This document shows positions 19,435 to 29,186 of a stretch of DNA of 64,000 bases, one piece after another. The stretch comes from Paenibacillus glacialis (GTDB lineage: Bacteria; Bacillota; Bacilli; Paenibacillales; Paenibacillaceae), in contig NZ_LVJH01000002.1 in assembly GCF_001637205.1 (NCBI RefSeq), forward strand, positions 62,001 through 126,000, read 5' to 3'. Under the pieces are notes generated by a model. That model was not told where the DNA came from, did no database searches, and saw only the letters and a program-made list of their open reading frames with translations. A program made the position numbers and the translations under genes. Within the stretch, counting starts at the first letter, position 1; each line of letters starts with the position of its first letter.

Positions 19435-20439
19435 TTAACCACCGATACGTGACATTTCAACCTTAGAACCATCACTTTGATTTTTACCTCTATCTATAGA
19501 ATATCGATCATGTCGGTTATACCATATGTCAACGAGATACGTTGTAATCTCCTCATCAGAAGCACCAGATCTAAGCATTGGGAGTAATGCGTAGCCTTTT
19601 GTAGCAAATAGGCATGTATATAGTGTACCCTCTGCTGACAATCTCGCTCTTGTACAAGTAGAACAAAATGCGTCACTGACGGATGAGATAATACCAATTT
19701 CCCCTTTCCCATCTAGGAAACGATAGCGAGAAGCAACTTCTCCAGAATAATTGGAGTCGACAGGTTCAAGCGGCCATTCCGAATGAATCCGTTCCAACAT
19801 CTCTTTCTTACTCACTACTTGATCCCAATTCCAACCGTTTGTATTTCCAACATCCATAAACTCAATCAATCGAAGAATATGCCCCCTATCTCGAAAGTAT
19901 TCTACCATCGATAGAATAGATTCATCGTTGACACCCTTTTGTACGACCATGTTTACTTTGACCTTAAGCCCAGCTTCTGCGGCTGCTTCAATTCCATTTA
20001 GAACAGGCTGCACATGAGAACGGCCGCCATTCATTTTCATAAACGTACCATCATCTAGCGCATCCAAACTTACTGCAACTCGCATTAACCCAGAATTCTT
20101 TAACAATTGAGCATGCTTAGCCAGAAGACTACCATTGGTTGTAAGGGCTACATCCTCAATCTGTGGGATTTGAGATACACGTTCAATGATCTCAGGCAAC
20201 TCTTTACGAAGTAGTGGTTCCCCGCCTGTAATACGTATTTTCTGCACACCAAGAGCCGTAAATAGTCGAGCTAACCGTATAATCTCGTCTACGCTAAGAA
20301 TATGTTCTTTCGGTAGAAAAGCATAATTGTTATCAAATATTTCTTCAGGCATACAATATCTACATCGGAAATTACACCGATCCGTTACTGAAATCCTTAA
20401 GTCTCTTAGACCTCGGCTGTATTGATCTTGTATCTGCAT
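19435..20439 (-). CDS. moaA: GTP 3',8-cyclase
   Basis: 334 residues. Radical SAM motif CNFRCRYC at 22-29, ITGGEPLLR, and a second 4Fe-4S site (CSTCTRARLSAEGTLYTC) at about 255-272. The C-terminus ends in Gly-Gly, needed for the MoaA reaction. It converts GTP to the cyclic intermediate of molybdenum cofactor synthesis. No other moa gene is adjacent. Confidence 0.96.
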   Translation of the reverse strand: MQIQDQYSRGLRDLRISVTDRCNFRCRYCMPEEIFDNNYAFLPKEHILSVDEIIRLARLFTALGVQKIRITGGEPLLRKELPEIIERVSQIPQIEDVALTTNGSLLAKHAQLLKNSGLMRVAVSLDALDDGTFMKMNGGRSHVQPVLNGIEAAAEAGLKVKVNMVVQKGVNDESILSMVEYFRDRGHILRLIEFMDVGNTNGWNWDQVVSKKEMLERIHSEWPLEPVDSNYSGEVASRYRFLDGKGEIGIISSVSDAFCSTCTRARLSAEGTLYTCLFATKGYALLPMLRSGASDEEITTYLVDIWYNRHDRYSIDRGKNQSDGSKVEMSRIGG

Positions 20440-20572
20440 GTCATCAACTCCATTAAAGTCTACTTCAATATATCAGCCTATCAAATCATATTATAAACGA
20501 TTGGTACTCACCATGTTTTAAATAAATCTAAAAAAGAACAACTTTACTTATTATTCAAGTCTGATAGAAAAC

Positions 20573-20612
20573 AATCCCAGAAGCTATTGATAAGCTTCTG
20601 GGATTGTTTTGT
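20573..20612 (-). terminator. Terminator of the glutathione peroxidase gene
   Basis: Perfect 12-bp stem AATCCCAGAAGC / GCTTCTGGGATT right after the stop at 20614, followed on the minus strand by GTTTTC. Confidence 0.8.
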
Positions 20613-20613
20613 T

Positions 20614-21171
20614 CTATATTCTATTTTTCAATTCAGTTTCAATTGCAGGCTCTAAATCTAATGGGTCGACAGGTGCCTCAAACCGACTAACGACTTCACC
20701 TTCTCGATTAATCAAGAATTTGGTGAAGTTCCATTTGATATCGTTACCGATTAATAGTTCTGGAAGCTTATCGTTCAACATCGCATTCAACATTTTGGCT
20801 GAAGAATTGTTCAGCTCAAACCCTTCAAATGGTGCTTGTTCTGTTAAATATGAGAACAACGGAATCCTCTCGTCTCCACGTACATTCACTTTTTCAAATA
20901 AAGGGAAAGTGACGCCATAATTCAATTGACAGAAGGTATGTACTTCTTCATTACTTCCGGATTCTTGCTCAGCGAACTGATTACATGGGAAGCCTAATAC
21001 TACAAACCCTTGTTCCTGATATCTATCGTATAACTTCTGAATATCTGCGTATTGTGGAGTAAATCCACATCCACTTGCCGTATTCACAATAAGAACTACT
21101 TTTCCCTTGAATTGTTCAAGACTTATCTCTACTCCGCGAATATTGTTAGCTTTAAATGAATAAATACTCAT
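20614..21171 (-). CDS. Glutathione peroxidase family thiol peroxidase
   Basis: 185 residues from ATG 21171 (MSIYSF), chosen because GAGGAGA lies just upstream; a longer frame exists. Peroxidatic Cys in NTASGCGFTPQY, then LGFPCNQFAEQE and KWNFTKFLI, the conserved GPx blocks. It is longer than the 160-residue BsaA form because of an insert near LTEQAPFEGFELNNSSAKML. Bacterial members usually use thioredoxin rather than glutathione. Confidence 0.93.
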   Translation of the reverse strand: MSIYSFKANNIRGVEISLEQFKGKVVLIVNTASGCGFTPQYADIQKLYDRYQEQGFVVLGFPCNQFAEQESGSNEEVHTFCQLNYGVTFPLFEKVNVRGDERIPLFSYLTEQAPFEGFELNNSSAKMLNAMLNDKLPELLIGNDIKWNFTKFLINREGEVVSRFEAPVDPLDLEPAIETELKNRI

Positions 21172-21246
21172 TATTTCATTCTCCTCTGTTGAAACCTTTT
21201 GTGTTATAGATGAATCTATCATTTCGAAAATTCATTGTGAATTCAA

Positions 21247-21873
21247 CTACCACTCTACCCATTTCCATATCACTATAAGGCTTAGATGGAGCGGATAGAA
21301 CGATCGCCATATCCATTTGCGTACACGAATCGATTCAAGTCTAGTCCATAAGATCGGTCCATACACGATGACCAAGGTAGGTACAATACTGTACATTTGT
21401 AAGATCGCGTTATTCGAGAACAAATACACAACATTTAAAAATACATGTGCGAATACTAACTCGTGGGAAGATAAATATTTGAATAATAAGACAAGTACAA
21501 GTCCATAGGCACCATAATCAAATGGAATAATCTGCATCAATATACCGAACAGAAGGACAATCCCAACTGAAAGTATCTTTGAAGAAATCCTATCCAATAT
21601 ATTCATAACTAACACCGCTATAAATAACGTAGCTACAACATTAAATCTTGAAGTATCGAACGCAAGTTCATACGGGAGTTGTGATAATATCGCTATAATT
21701 AACAATCGAATGCCATATTTCAGCTGATTCGATGTATGTAAATATCCCTGAACTAGAGCATAAGTATAGATTGGGAAGGCCAATCTTCCAATCGTTCTCC
21801 ACATCATCTCATCTGGAAAGAATACATATCCAATATGATCCATAAGCATCGTTAGCATGGCAATCCACTGCAT
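21247..21873 (-). CDS. TraX-family membrane protein
   Basis: 208 residues with about seven membrane helices. The start 'MQWIAMLTMLMDHIGYVFFP...RTIGRLAFPIYTYALVQGY' is typical of TraX-like proteins, related to membrane acyltransferases (TraX acetylates F-pilin). The chromosomal Firmicute members have no settled substrate. Confidence 0.85.
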   Translation of the reverse strand: MQWIAMLTMLMDHIGYVFFPDEMMWRTIGRLAFPIYTYALVQGYLHTSNQLKYGIRLLIIAILSQLPYELAFDTSRFNVVATLFIAVLVMNILDRISSKILSVGIVLLFGILMQIIPFDYGAYGLVLVLLFKYLSSHELVFAHVFLNVVYLFSNNAILQMYSIVPTLVIVYGPILWTRLESIRVRKWIWRSFYPLHLSLIVIWKWVEW

Positions 21874-21895
21874 CCATTCTTCTCCTTCGCTTTGA

Positions 21896-23254
21896 CTACT
21901 GAACTCTTATTCTTATCCCATGTGGGACTTGATTAGCTCTCTTACCTTTAGAATACCATAGTGAAGGTGTATCTTTCATGCCCCGAACTTCAACTTCAAA
22001 GGGATCGCGAGGCAAATGGATCTCCCTCGCCCTTACACGATTCCCATCGAATTCAAGCCTCATATCCGTCACCACTTTATCCTCCACCAAACCTTCTTGA
22101 GACAACGGATACAACACAATCGTTACTCTTGACTTAGGGTCAATTCTTTTGCTAAAAGAAATAAGCAGCTCCTCTTCTCCTGTACGTGTAGCATAAATAG
22201 GAATAGGCGCTTCCGAAGACATATACCCGCCCAAATGATATTCATATGCCGTCCACGTGTCATACCCCAGATCGTACACGGTATTCTGAAACTGATTCAG
22301 CCATTCTCGACTCCGAACCATTCGTGCTACCGAGCCAATATCCGTCTGAATACCTAATGGGAGGGTAGGATATGTGTCTCGTATCGGTGCTGCAATAACT
22401 TCATAACCCTTAACATAATGGGGTGATAAGAACCTTTGCATCCAATCCGGCCAATGCGTCTGTAAGAAGTGAATATCTGGCTTCACAAGCCCAATCATAG
22501 ATATCGCATCAATCCCTTGCCATTCCTTTACTTTCTCTAGCGCATTTGATGCATGTACAGCAAGAGACCAAGTTGCCACTAGAATATCAGGACGAGCAGT
22601 ACGCACGCCATCTACACCATTCATCAATTCATGAATAAACCGATTCACTGTCTCAACTCTAAATAGGATCCATTGCTTATATATTTCTGGTACCTTTGTA
22701 TAGTAGTTATCTGCCTTTTTATCAGTAAACTCAGGCATTTCCATCCCAAATTGTTTCTGAAAGGCCGCTTGCGCAAAAGGTCCGACATCCCCATATATCC
22801 CTCTACGTATACCGTCCCATTCAGGAAAATAAGGCTCTGCAATCTCGATCCCGTCGAACGGAAACTCTTGTACGAGTCGAACTAATACCCCTTTCTTCCA
22901 CCGTACATAATCTGGAGCAAAAAGAGACAACCTCTCAAATCCATCCTTTGGATCTTTCAGCATACCCATACGCCATTCTCGCCAATGTACTGGTAAATGA
23001 CGTGTATCGAACGTTCCATTCCCAATAACCAATGCCCATACCGTAATCCCATGTTTATGAAAAGCGTCGATTAGATCAATCGACACCTCATGTTCGTTAA
23101 CTATAAAATAATGGACGATCTGATAACCAGCATTTCTTATTTCATCAGCTATGCTCTCTGGGGTACGATTTAAATAATAAGAAAACAGCGGGTCTATCTG
23201 AATACTGGGTCCTTGTAATTGCCTTAGCCTAGACGTCGTTTCAGGGTCACTCAT
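21896..23254 (-). CDS. Glycoside-hydrolase-like TIM-barrel protein
   Basis: About 452 residues from ATG 23254, which overlaps the stop of the upstream methyltransferase by 8 bp (ATGAGTGA), suggesting translational coupling; a longer start at 23320 is possible. Strands such as 'HYFIVNEHEVSIDLIDAFHKHGITVWALVIG', 'FPFDGIEIAEPYFPEWD' and 'DILVATWSLAVHA' look like a TIM barrel of the glycosidase-like kind, with acidic residues at strand ends. I cannot assign a family or substrate with confidence. Confidence 0.6.
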   Translation of the reverse strand: MSDPETTSRLRQLQGPSIQIDPLFSYYLNRTPESIADEIRNAGYQIVHYFIVNEHEVSIDLIDAFHKHGITVWALVIGNGTFDTRHLPVHWREWRMGMLKDPKDGFERLSLFAPDYVRWKKGVLVRLVQEFPFDGIEIAEPYFPEWDGIRRGIYGDVGPFAQAAFQKQFGMEMPEFTDKKADNYYTKVPEIYKQWILFRVETVNRFIHELMNGVDGVRTARPDILVATWSLAVHASNALEKVKEWQGIDAISMIGLVKPDIHFLQTHWPDWMQRFLSPHYVKGYEVIAAPIRDTYPTLPLGIQTDIGSVARMVRSREWLNQFQNTVYDLGYDTWTAYEYHLGGYMSSEAPIPIYATRTGEEELLISFSKRIDPKSRVTIVLYPLSQEGLVEDKVVTDMRLEFDGNRVRAREIHLPRDPFEVEVRGMKDTPSLWYSKGKRANQVPHGIRIRVQ

Positions 23255-25319
23255 ACGGCTTCTCAATGACGAACAGACAGGTACTGTCTGGTAGTGGCAC
23301 ACGATTTCCCTGTTCATCAAACAAAGTCACTCGTTGACCCAATGCTTCTGTATATCCCTTTTGGAGATAATGTCTGCTGACGAGAATATTAGCTTCTTTC
23401 CCTAATGTTTCTGTTATAAACGCAGTGTACTGAGAAGGAGTGAAATAACCAAATTGTTCCTGTATCTCATGAACATAAGCATCTTCCCCCCATGTATACG
23501 TATAAAGAAACTCCATTGCATCGTTTATAGGTACAATAGCCTCATGATCATTTAGCTCTTCAAACTGGATGCTTCTTCCGGAAAAATCATGAGCGTATCG
23601 ACGCAACCACACGATTCCATCAGGCTCATGAAATACGATTCTTCGCTTCTGATTCGTCGGCTCTGTCATAATGCCATCACGAATAATAATTCGCCCTCCT
23701 GGCGCCAAGACATCATAAGCACTTGCCAGCGCTGCTGCAACGGTATCATGATTAAATTTATGTCCGTTATATGGAATGTAGGAATAGAGCTCATGAAGAA
23801 TGGACGAGAATATCACACTATCGATGCTGCCGGGTTCCACATATTCCTGTAGCTTCAGAGCATCCCCCTTCATAACTTTCCAATGATGACCCTCAAGCAA
23901 TCTCTTACGCTCCAGTGCTTCTATGACGTTCGAAGAAATATCGATCCCAATCGGTTCAAGATGTGGCATTTCTTGCTCCATAAGATCAAGTAGTACGCCA
24001 CCTCCCGGTCCGATATCTAGTACTTTGTGTCCTACGATATGGTCCAATAACACTTTTTTATAATCCGAAGTCTGATTCATATCAGCTAAATATTCTTCTT
24101 CGTTATGAAATCGATCATAGGCATCACGTCGCAAGTCGAATAGATCAAATAACAGAAGCACAGCCTTCTCGTATAATGGTGATTTCTCGGCTTCGATACA
24201 GAACTCAATTAACTTCTCTGCCGAACTCGAGAATGTAAAGGTGAAGAATAATGTATCAGGTAATTCCTTGTTTAATGTCAACTCGTGTATAAGATGTGGA
24301 TTATCCGGAAACTTACCACAACGGATCGACTCCCACGAACATTCTTGCAGATATTTCTCAATAATTCGCTTCTTATACACATTCAGCCTCTTTAAGCCCT
24401 TATAGTCATAATACATCGTATTCATAAGCGGTTCGAAGCTGATATGCCTTATTCGTTCGATATCATCGTTATGGTATAAGAATAGAAATACTTTCATGAA
24501 TTCTTCCAGCGTGAAATCCTGTAGAGCAGCTTCTACGAACCATAATGTATGATCTTCTAACCTCATGAATTCCTTTTCAATATCGATATGATTCCTTAGT
24601 GTCACAATCTCAGCCTCAAATGGTTCTCCTCGTCTAATAGCAGCCGTACGTAATTTACGCAACCTATTTACAATGCCCTCTGGCTCTAGATCATGATGGT
24701 CCGATATATTACGAATGATTCGCTCCACATCAAGCCTAACTTCATTCCACAACTCAGGTGACACGCCAGTAATAATGCAACGATTTAGGGGAACAAGAAT
24801 ATGGTGTAGTTCTTCGGGTGATAGCATTCTATCTAATGTCAAATCCGTTAGAGGACTATTGTCTTCAAATAATACTTCTCCACGTAGAAACTGCCCTACA
24901 AGGCCATGCGTTGCAATCAATGTATGAATAACATCCGTTCTATCGGTTCGAGCAACTACGGCATATTTATTATACAGATGGGATGATCCTACATTATGTA
25001 CAAATAGATTGATTCCTTCCGCTTGCCAAGCCAAGCGGTCTTTAACAGTCCCTCCTTTTGCAACTTCGGACCATATCAGTACTTCCTCTAGAATTTCCTT
25101 TACCCAGAAGGATAAAGATAGCTTATCCAATATTTCAAGGGTCCTCTCTACATAATCAAGAACTGGATTCACTTCCGCCATTTCTTTGATAGAAGTAACC
25201 CGCTCCAAATTAACAATACGTTCTTCAGCAGATGTTATCATCTCTAGCCAAGTATTCTGTTGCAGGACACTACGGTCTCCTTGACGGAACGCCTTAATGA
25301 TTGTTAATGATTTCAACAT
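23247..25319 (-). CDS. Large SAM-dependent methyltransferase domain protein
   Basis: 690 residues. The C-terminal third has a Rossmann methyltransferase core: VLDIGPGGGVLLD at about 435-447, an acidic strand-2 end (GIDISS) and 'GSIDSVIFSSILHELYSY'. The N-terminal 420 residues are mostly helical and unfamiliar. It ends by overlapping the TIM-barrel gene. Substrate is unknown; the pair is probably one functional unit. Confidence 0.8.
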   Translation of the reverse strand: MLKSLTIIKAFRQGDRSVLQQNTWLEMITSAEERIVNLERVTSIKEMAEVNPVLDYVERTLEILDKLSLSFWVKEILEEVLIWSEVAKGGTVKDRLAWQAEGINLFVHNVGSSHLYNKYAVVARTDRTDVIHTLIATHGLVGQFLRGEVLFEDNSPLTDLTLDRMLSPEELHHILVPLNRCIITGVSPELWNEVRLDVERIIRNISDHHDLEPEGIVNRLRKLRTAAIRRGEPFEAEIVTLRNHIDIEKEFMRLEDHTLWFVEAALQDFTLEEFMKVFLFLYHNDDIERIRHISFEPLMNTMYYDYKGLKRLNVYKKRIIEKYLQECSWESIRCGKFPDNPHLIHELTLNKELPDTLFFTFTFSSSAEKLIEFCIEAEKSPLYEKAVLLLFDLFDLRRDAYDRFHNEEEYLADMNQTSDYKKVLLDHIVGHKVLDIGPGGGVLLDLMEQEMPHLEPIGIDISSNVIEALERKRLLEGHHWKVMKGDALKLQEYVEPGSIDSVIFSSILHELYSYIPYNGHKFNHDTVAAALASAYDVLAPGGRIIIRDGIMTEPTNQKRRIVFHEPDGIVWLRRYAHDFSGRSIQFEELNDHEAIVPINDAMEFLYTYTWGEDAYVHEIQEQFGYFTPSQYTAFITETLGKEANILVSRHYLQKGYTEALGQRVTLFDEQGNRVPLPDSTCLFVIEKPYE

Positions 25320-25509
25320 TGGATGTTCACCTTCTCTTTCTTATCCGATAAATATTCACACTTATTGTAAACGATATCCCCCCATCCTTGAACTAAAAAT
25401 ATATTCTGTTCACACGTTAGGAACCTATACTATCCGATCCGTATAAAGCCTGCATGATTAGCCATAATAAGGATTGTTTTCTAATACATCTAGAAGGATG
25501 GTTATCGAC

Positions 25510-26043
25510 ATGTCTATTTCAGCCCTACAGGAATTCACCTTTTATTTTCTAATCTATTCATTAGCAGGTTGGTTACTTGAGAATGTATATAGTTGGTTTA
25601 TCGATGATCTATTTTGGAAGGTGGGATTTCTTAAAGGTCCTTTCAAACCCATGTATGGTTTTGCTCCCCTCTTCCTCTCTTTGACCTTGACACGGCATCT
25701 TCATTGGATCATTATCCTTATCCTCAGTCTGCTCATTCCTACTACGATAGAATATGTTAGCGGTGTTATACTTCACAGCCTGTTTCAGAAACGATGGTGG
25801 GATTATTCAACACAATCACTACAACTTCATGGACATATCTGCATGAAGTTTTCACTATATTGGTGCCCATTGTCATTGGTATGTTTATATGGTCTTCACC
25901 CATGGGTTATAAACCTATATACACATATGCTCCCTTTATGGAATTGGCTAATTCCAATATTATCTCTATCTATGTTGGCTGATGTCATTTGGAGTAGCTA
26001 TAGCTGGAGATCAATATCCAAGAATATCTTAACAACATCTTGA
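25510..26043 (+). CDS. CmpB-like (type IV ABC) membrane protein
   Basis: 177 residues from ATG 25510, an AGAAGGATGG site upstream. Several membrane helices and the block 'SLAGWLLENVYSWF..D..F..VGFLKGPFKPMYGFAPL' followed by 'RWWDYST..LQLHGHICMKFSLYW' match the CmpB-like 'putative ABC transporter permease' family. Function unproven. Confidence 0.8.
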   Translation: MSISALQEFTFYFLIYSLAGWLLENVYSWFIDDLFWKVGFLKGPFKPMYGFAPLFLSLTLTRHLHWIIILILSLLIPTTIEYVSGVILHSLFQKRWWDYSTQSLQLHGHICMKFSLYWCPLSLVCLYGLHPWVINLYTHMLPLWNWLIPILSLSMLADVIWSSYSWRSISKNILTTS

Positions 26044-26141
26044 CGAGCTCTTTTTGGACATATTCCAACAATAGTAAAATACGCTAAAGTAAGAGAAATA
26101 AAACTTGTATCTTAGTTGTAATTACCTATATGTATTTACAT

Positions 26142-26207
26142 AGCTTGAGTCCATTGACTCAGGCTTTTTATGTCGAAAAAACACTAAGATTATTCGACAT
26201 AAAAGCC
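26142..26207 (+). promoter_or_regulatory. Two overlapping inverted repeats ahead of the coiled-coil gene
   Basis: Hairpin 1 (26142-26165) pairs AGCTTGAGTC with GACTCAGGCT and is followed by TTTTTA, like a terminator. Hairpin 2 pairs GGCTTTTTATGTCGAA (26162-26177) with TTCGACATAAAAGCC (26193-26207), one T unpaired. They share the GGCT bases, so both cannot form fully. They could be a terminator next to an operator, or an attenuator-like switch for the gene starting at 26309. Confidence 0.5.
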
Positions 26208-26308
26208 GATATTATATAGTAGGATTTTTATTATTTTGTCGACTCATACACTAACTTTATAATGATAACGAAGTAATAATATGAATCGATTTAAGGGAGA
26301 TGAATCTT

Positions 26309-27004
26309 GTGCCAGACAAAATCAATTCCAGCAACAAAACAAGGGGATGGTTTAAAAATGTTCTAAGTGTTCGTACTGAATCAGAAAACGATCTTATGGT
26401 CATACATGAGGGTTCTGAAGTTGAAAATTCAGAAGCAAGTACAGATCCTTCGAAACTCGACTATGAATTACTAAAGCAAGATAAAACAGCTTTTGATTTA
26501 GTTGTTGCGGTTGAGAATTTATTAAATGATCGCCAGTTGTTCCAATTTAAGAGTAAAGATACAGAAGATCAATTATTAAATGCCAATGAAACGATCAATC
26601 GGCTTAAGAATGAGTTAAGTAAGAGGGAACATTTAATCCTTGAGAAGGAGAAAGAGTTCAGAAGTCTTGAAGACAAATTGACAAGTAAACAAATGAGCTA
26701 TGATCAACTTCTTGAAGACTATAAAGACTATCAGAGTACTTCCAATAGCGGAATCGAGAATTTAAAATATCAACTAGATAAAGAACGAAACAAATATATC
26801 CAACTAAACGAAGAGTTTAGCAAACACCAATACGATAGTATGCAGAAGACAAAAGAACTTGAAGAAGAATTAAGAGATTCTGAGGCAGAGAACTTAAACA
26901 TCTCAAGTCAATATCACAAAGTGATGGAAGAAAAAGCTCAATTATTACAATCCGTCACAGATTTCACGACACGCATGTCTTTCTCATTCTCACCTCCATC
27001 GTAA
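26309..27004 (+). CDS. Coiled-coil protein
   Basis: 231 residues from GTG 26309, preferred to the ATG at 26300 because AAGGGAG overlaps the latter. Residues 60-215 form one long coiled coil (heptads such as ENLKYQLDKERNKYIQLNEEF). No signal peptide and no recognised family. The next gene, a deacetylase, follows on the same strand. Confidence 0.7.
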   Translation: MPDKINSSNKTRGWFKNVLSVRTESENDLMVIHEGSEVENSEASTDPSKLDYELLKQDKTAFDLVVAVENLLNDRQLFQFKSKDTEDQLLNANETINRLKNELSKREHLILEKEKEFRSLEDKLTSKQMSYDQLLEDYKDYQSTSNSGIENLKYQLDKERNKYIQLNEEFSKHQYDSMQKTKELEEELRDSEAENLNISSQYHKVMEEKAQLLQSVTDFTTRMSFSFSPPS

Positions 27005-27082
27005 ATGATAATCTCTGCTTACTACTGAAAGGAGGGGAACCCTATCCATTCTTACTCTGAGAAATGGCTGGAGCTTCTATCT

Positions 27083-28330
27083 GTGGATAAAGGATCCAAA
27101 ACGTATACCATTCATGTCAATTTTACCTTTGAAGAAACTGTTCTAATGCAATGGGAGCTTGATGCTTTTACGGCTGATCATATTATAGCAATTACTGGTG
27201 TATCGGAGAGAGTCAAATACAGACTATCCTTGCAGTGTTATTTCAACGCAACCTTCAATTATCACTATAGTTACATAACGAAATATGATCGTGGGATTAG
27301 TGAAAAGGTCATGTTCCCATGTTCAGAGTCCTATTCAATAAAGATCTCAACATTGAGAGATATTCAAAGTCTGAATTTATTGCTCCCCTCAAGTTCCATT
27401 GTACTTCAACAACACGCCTCTGCCCTTCATAAAGAGCCTATGGAGTCAACTGGGATTATCCCTTTAAAATTCAGTAGAAGATTGAAACCTTTGTTATCTC
27501 GAATGTTAGTATCAACGGTTATTATTGCAATGCTTTCATTTCTCTTTGTTCCAGAGTATTCCTATATAAGCGAAAGAGTATTTGCAAACGTCTTCACTAA
27601 TTCTTCTGAATTAACAGACAAAGCTGTCATGAAGTCTGAATTGAACACTGTGAAATATGAATCAAACCCCTCTTCTCCATCAGAGGAAAATGTCCTAGCT
27701 TCCGTGATATTACAACCTTCAGAGGTGCCGAAACCTATCTCAGCCCCTGAAATTATTTTGGACCAATCAGTCAACTTCAATCTACCCTCTGGGTCGGTTG
27801 CCTTAACCTTTGATGATGGTCCTTCCATTTACACGAAGGAGATCGTGGATGTTTTGAAGAAGTATGGTGTCGGGGGAACGTTCTTTTTCGTAGGAAGTCA
27901 GGTTCGTAAATTTCCTGAAGCTGTCAAGTATGCAGATGCTAACGGGTTCTCTATAGGAAATCATTCTATGACTCATTCTAATTTATCTCAATTATCTGCT
28001 ACCATTCAGCAATATGAAATCGAGCAGACCAATCAATTAATTCAGCAAATTACATCCAATCCTGTTCTTCTATTCAGACCACCTTATGGCTCTCGAGATG
28101 ATAAACTGACAGATCTTATGACCAACAATAACATGAAGATGGTATTGTGGAACAAAGATCCCGAAGATTGGAATAACAGTAATTCACAAAAAATACTGAA
28201 TTATATCATCAATACCCACTCAACGGGGTCAATCATTCTCTTACATGAATCCAAAGAAACACTAAAAGCTCTACCCTTCATTATTGAATTTCTACAAAAA
28301 CAACAACTTGAAATTTCAAGTTTAATTTAA
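27083..28330 (+). CDS. Membrane-anchored polysaccharide deacetylase (NodB homology)
   Basis: 415 residues from GTG 27083. Motifs of carbohydrate esterase family 4: TFDDGP (near residue 243), HSMTHSN (metal-binding His pair), RPPYGSR, a W-containing DPEDW and LLHES. A membrane helix lies at about 139-157 (MLVSTVIIAMLSFLFV). The unusual cytoplasmic-looking N-terminal domain of about 135 residues is unfamiliar. Start uncertain: GGAG is 9 nt before this GTG, but a much stronger AAAGGAGGGG at 27028-27037 points to an in-frame ATC at 27044. It likely removes acetyl groups from peptidoglycan or a related polymer. Confidence 0.9.
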   Translation: MDKGSKTYTIHVNFTFEETVLMQWELDAFTADHIIAITGVSERVKYRLSLQCYFNATFNYHYSYITKYDRGISEKVMFPCSESYSIKISTLRDIQSLNLLLPSSSIVLQQHASALHKEPMESTGIIPLKFSRRLKPLLSRMLVSTVIIAMLSFLFVPEYSYISERVFANVFTNSSELTDKAVMKSELNTVKYESNPSSPSEENVLASVILQPSEVPKPISAPEIILDQSVNFNLPSGSVALTFDDGPSIYTKEIVDVLKKYGVGGTFFFVGSQVRKFPEAVKYADANGFSIGNHSMTHSNLSQLSATIQQYEIEQTNQLIQQITSNPVLLFRPPYGSRDDKLTDLMTNNNMKMVLWNKDPEDWNNSNSQKILNYIINTHSTGSIILLHESKETLKALPFIIEFLQKQQLEISSLI

Positions 28331-28371
28331 TTTCATTTATTGTTTATTCATAGGTTACGTTACATATATCA

Positions 28372-28404
28372 AGACTGCTGATTATATATATCAGCAGTCT
28401 TTTC
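28372..28404 (+). terminator. Terminator after the deacetylase gene
   Basis: Stem AGACTGCTGA / TCAGCAGTCT with an AT-rich loop, followed by TTTT. Confidence 0.85.
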
Positions 28405-28505
28405 GTTTATTCTCACTTGTCTATCACATAACCCCTCTCCCCGTGAATATACTTACTTAATAACAGACCACACTGTGCCGTATAAACCATTGGGAGGTGT
28501 CTATT

Positions 28506-29186
28506 ATGTCATCGTCACCCCGGCCTTATTCGTTCGTTGTTTCTCGCGAAGACTGGTCTCTGCATCGAAAAGGCTACCAAGATCAAGTCCGCCATCAACA
28601 AAAGATACGCGATGTGATTAAGCAGAACTTACCTGATCTCATCACCGAAGAAAATATCATCATGTCTGATGGAAAACAAATTATCAAAGTGCCCATTCGA
28701 AGTCTGGATGAATATCGATTTGTTTATAATTTTCAGAAACAAAAACACGTTGGGCAAGGAGATGGAGATAGTCAAGTTGGAGATGTCCTCGGTCGGGACC
28801 CCGCACAGAAACCGGGGAAAGGTGATAAGGCAGGTGACCAGCCAGGGCAGGATGTTGTAGATGCAGAAATTAGTATTGAAGAGGTAGAGAACATGCTCTT
28901 TGAAGAGTTGGAACTCCCCCACTTACAACCGAAAGATAAAGAACAGATCGAGACCCACAAGATCATCTTCAATGACGTTCGTAAGAAAGGTATGATGTCC
29001 AACTTAGATAAGAAAAGAACCATCCTAGAAAACTTACGAAGAAATGCTTCTGCGGGTGACCCAGGAATTCATGGCATCAATCCAGATGACCTACGATACA
29101 AGACTTGGGATGACATCGTCGTACCTGATTCCAATGCCGTTATTATCGCTATGATGGATACCTCAGGCTCCATGGGAGTATCATAA
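28506..29186 (+). CDS. yhbH: yhbH, 5' part (interrupted sporulation gene, DUF444/VWA-like)
   Basis: From ATG 28506 (MSSSPRPYSFVVSREDWSLHRKG), with GGGAGGTG 6 nt upstream; a GTG at 28497 lies inside that site. The sequence follows YhbH of Bacillus closely through 'LRRNASAGDPGIHGINPDDLRYKTWDD' to the MIDAS-type motif MMDTSGSMG, then runs into the inserted element and stops after three foreign codons (VS-stop). The missing C-terminal half is at 56418-56907. Joined at TCCATGGG the gene has 387 codons including stop, close to the 392 residues I recall for B. subtilis YhbH. YhbH works with PrkA and SpoVR and is made in the mother cell during sporulation. Confidence 0.95.
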   Translation: MSSSPRPYSFVVSREDWSLHRKGYQDQVRHQQKIRDVIKQNLPDLITEENIIMSDGKQIIKVPIRSLDEYRFVYNFQKQKHVGQGDGDSQVGDVLGRDPAQKPGKGDKAGDQPGQDVVDAEISIEEVENMLFEELELPHLQPKDKEQIETHKIIFNDVRKKGMMSNLDKKRTILENLRRNASAGDPGIHGINPDDLRYKTWDDIVVPDSNAVIIAMMDTSGSMGVS

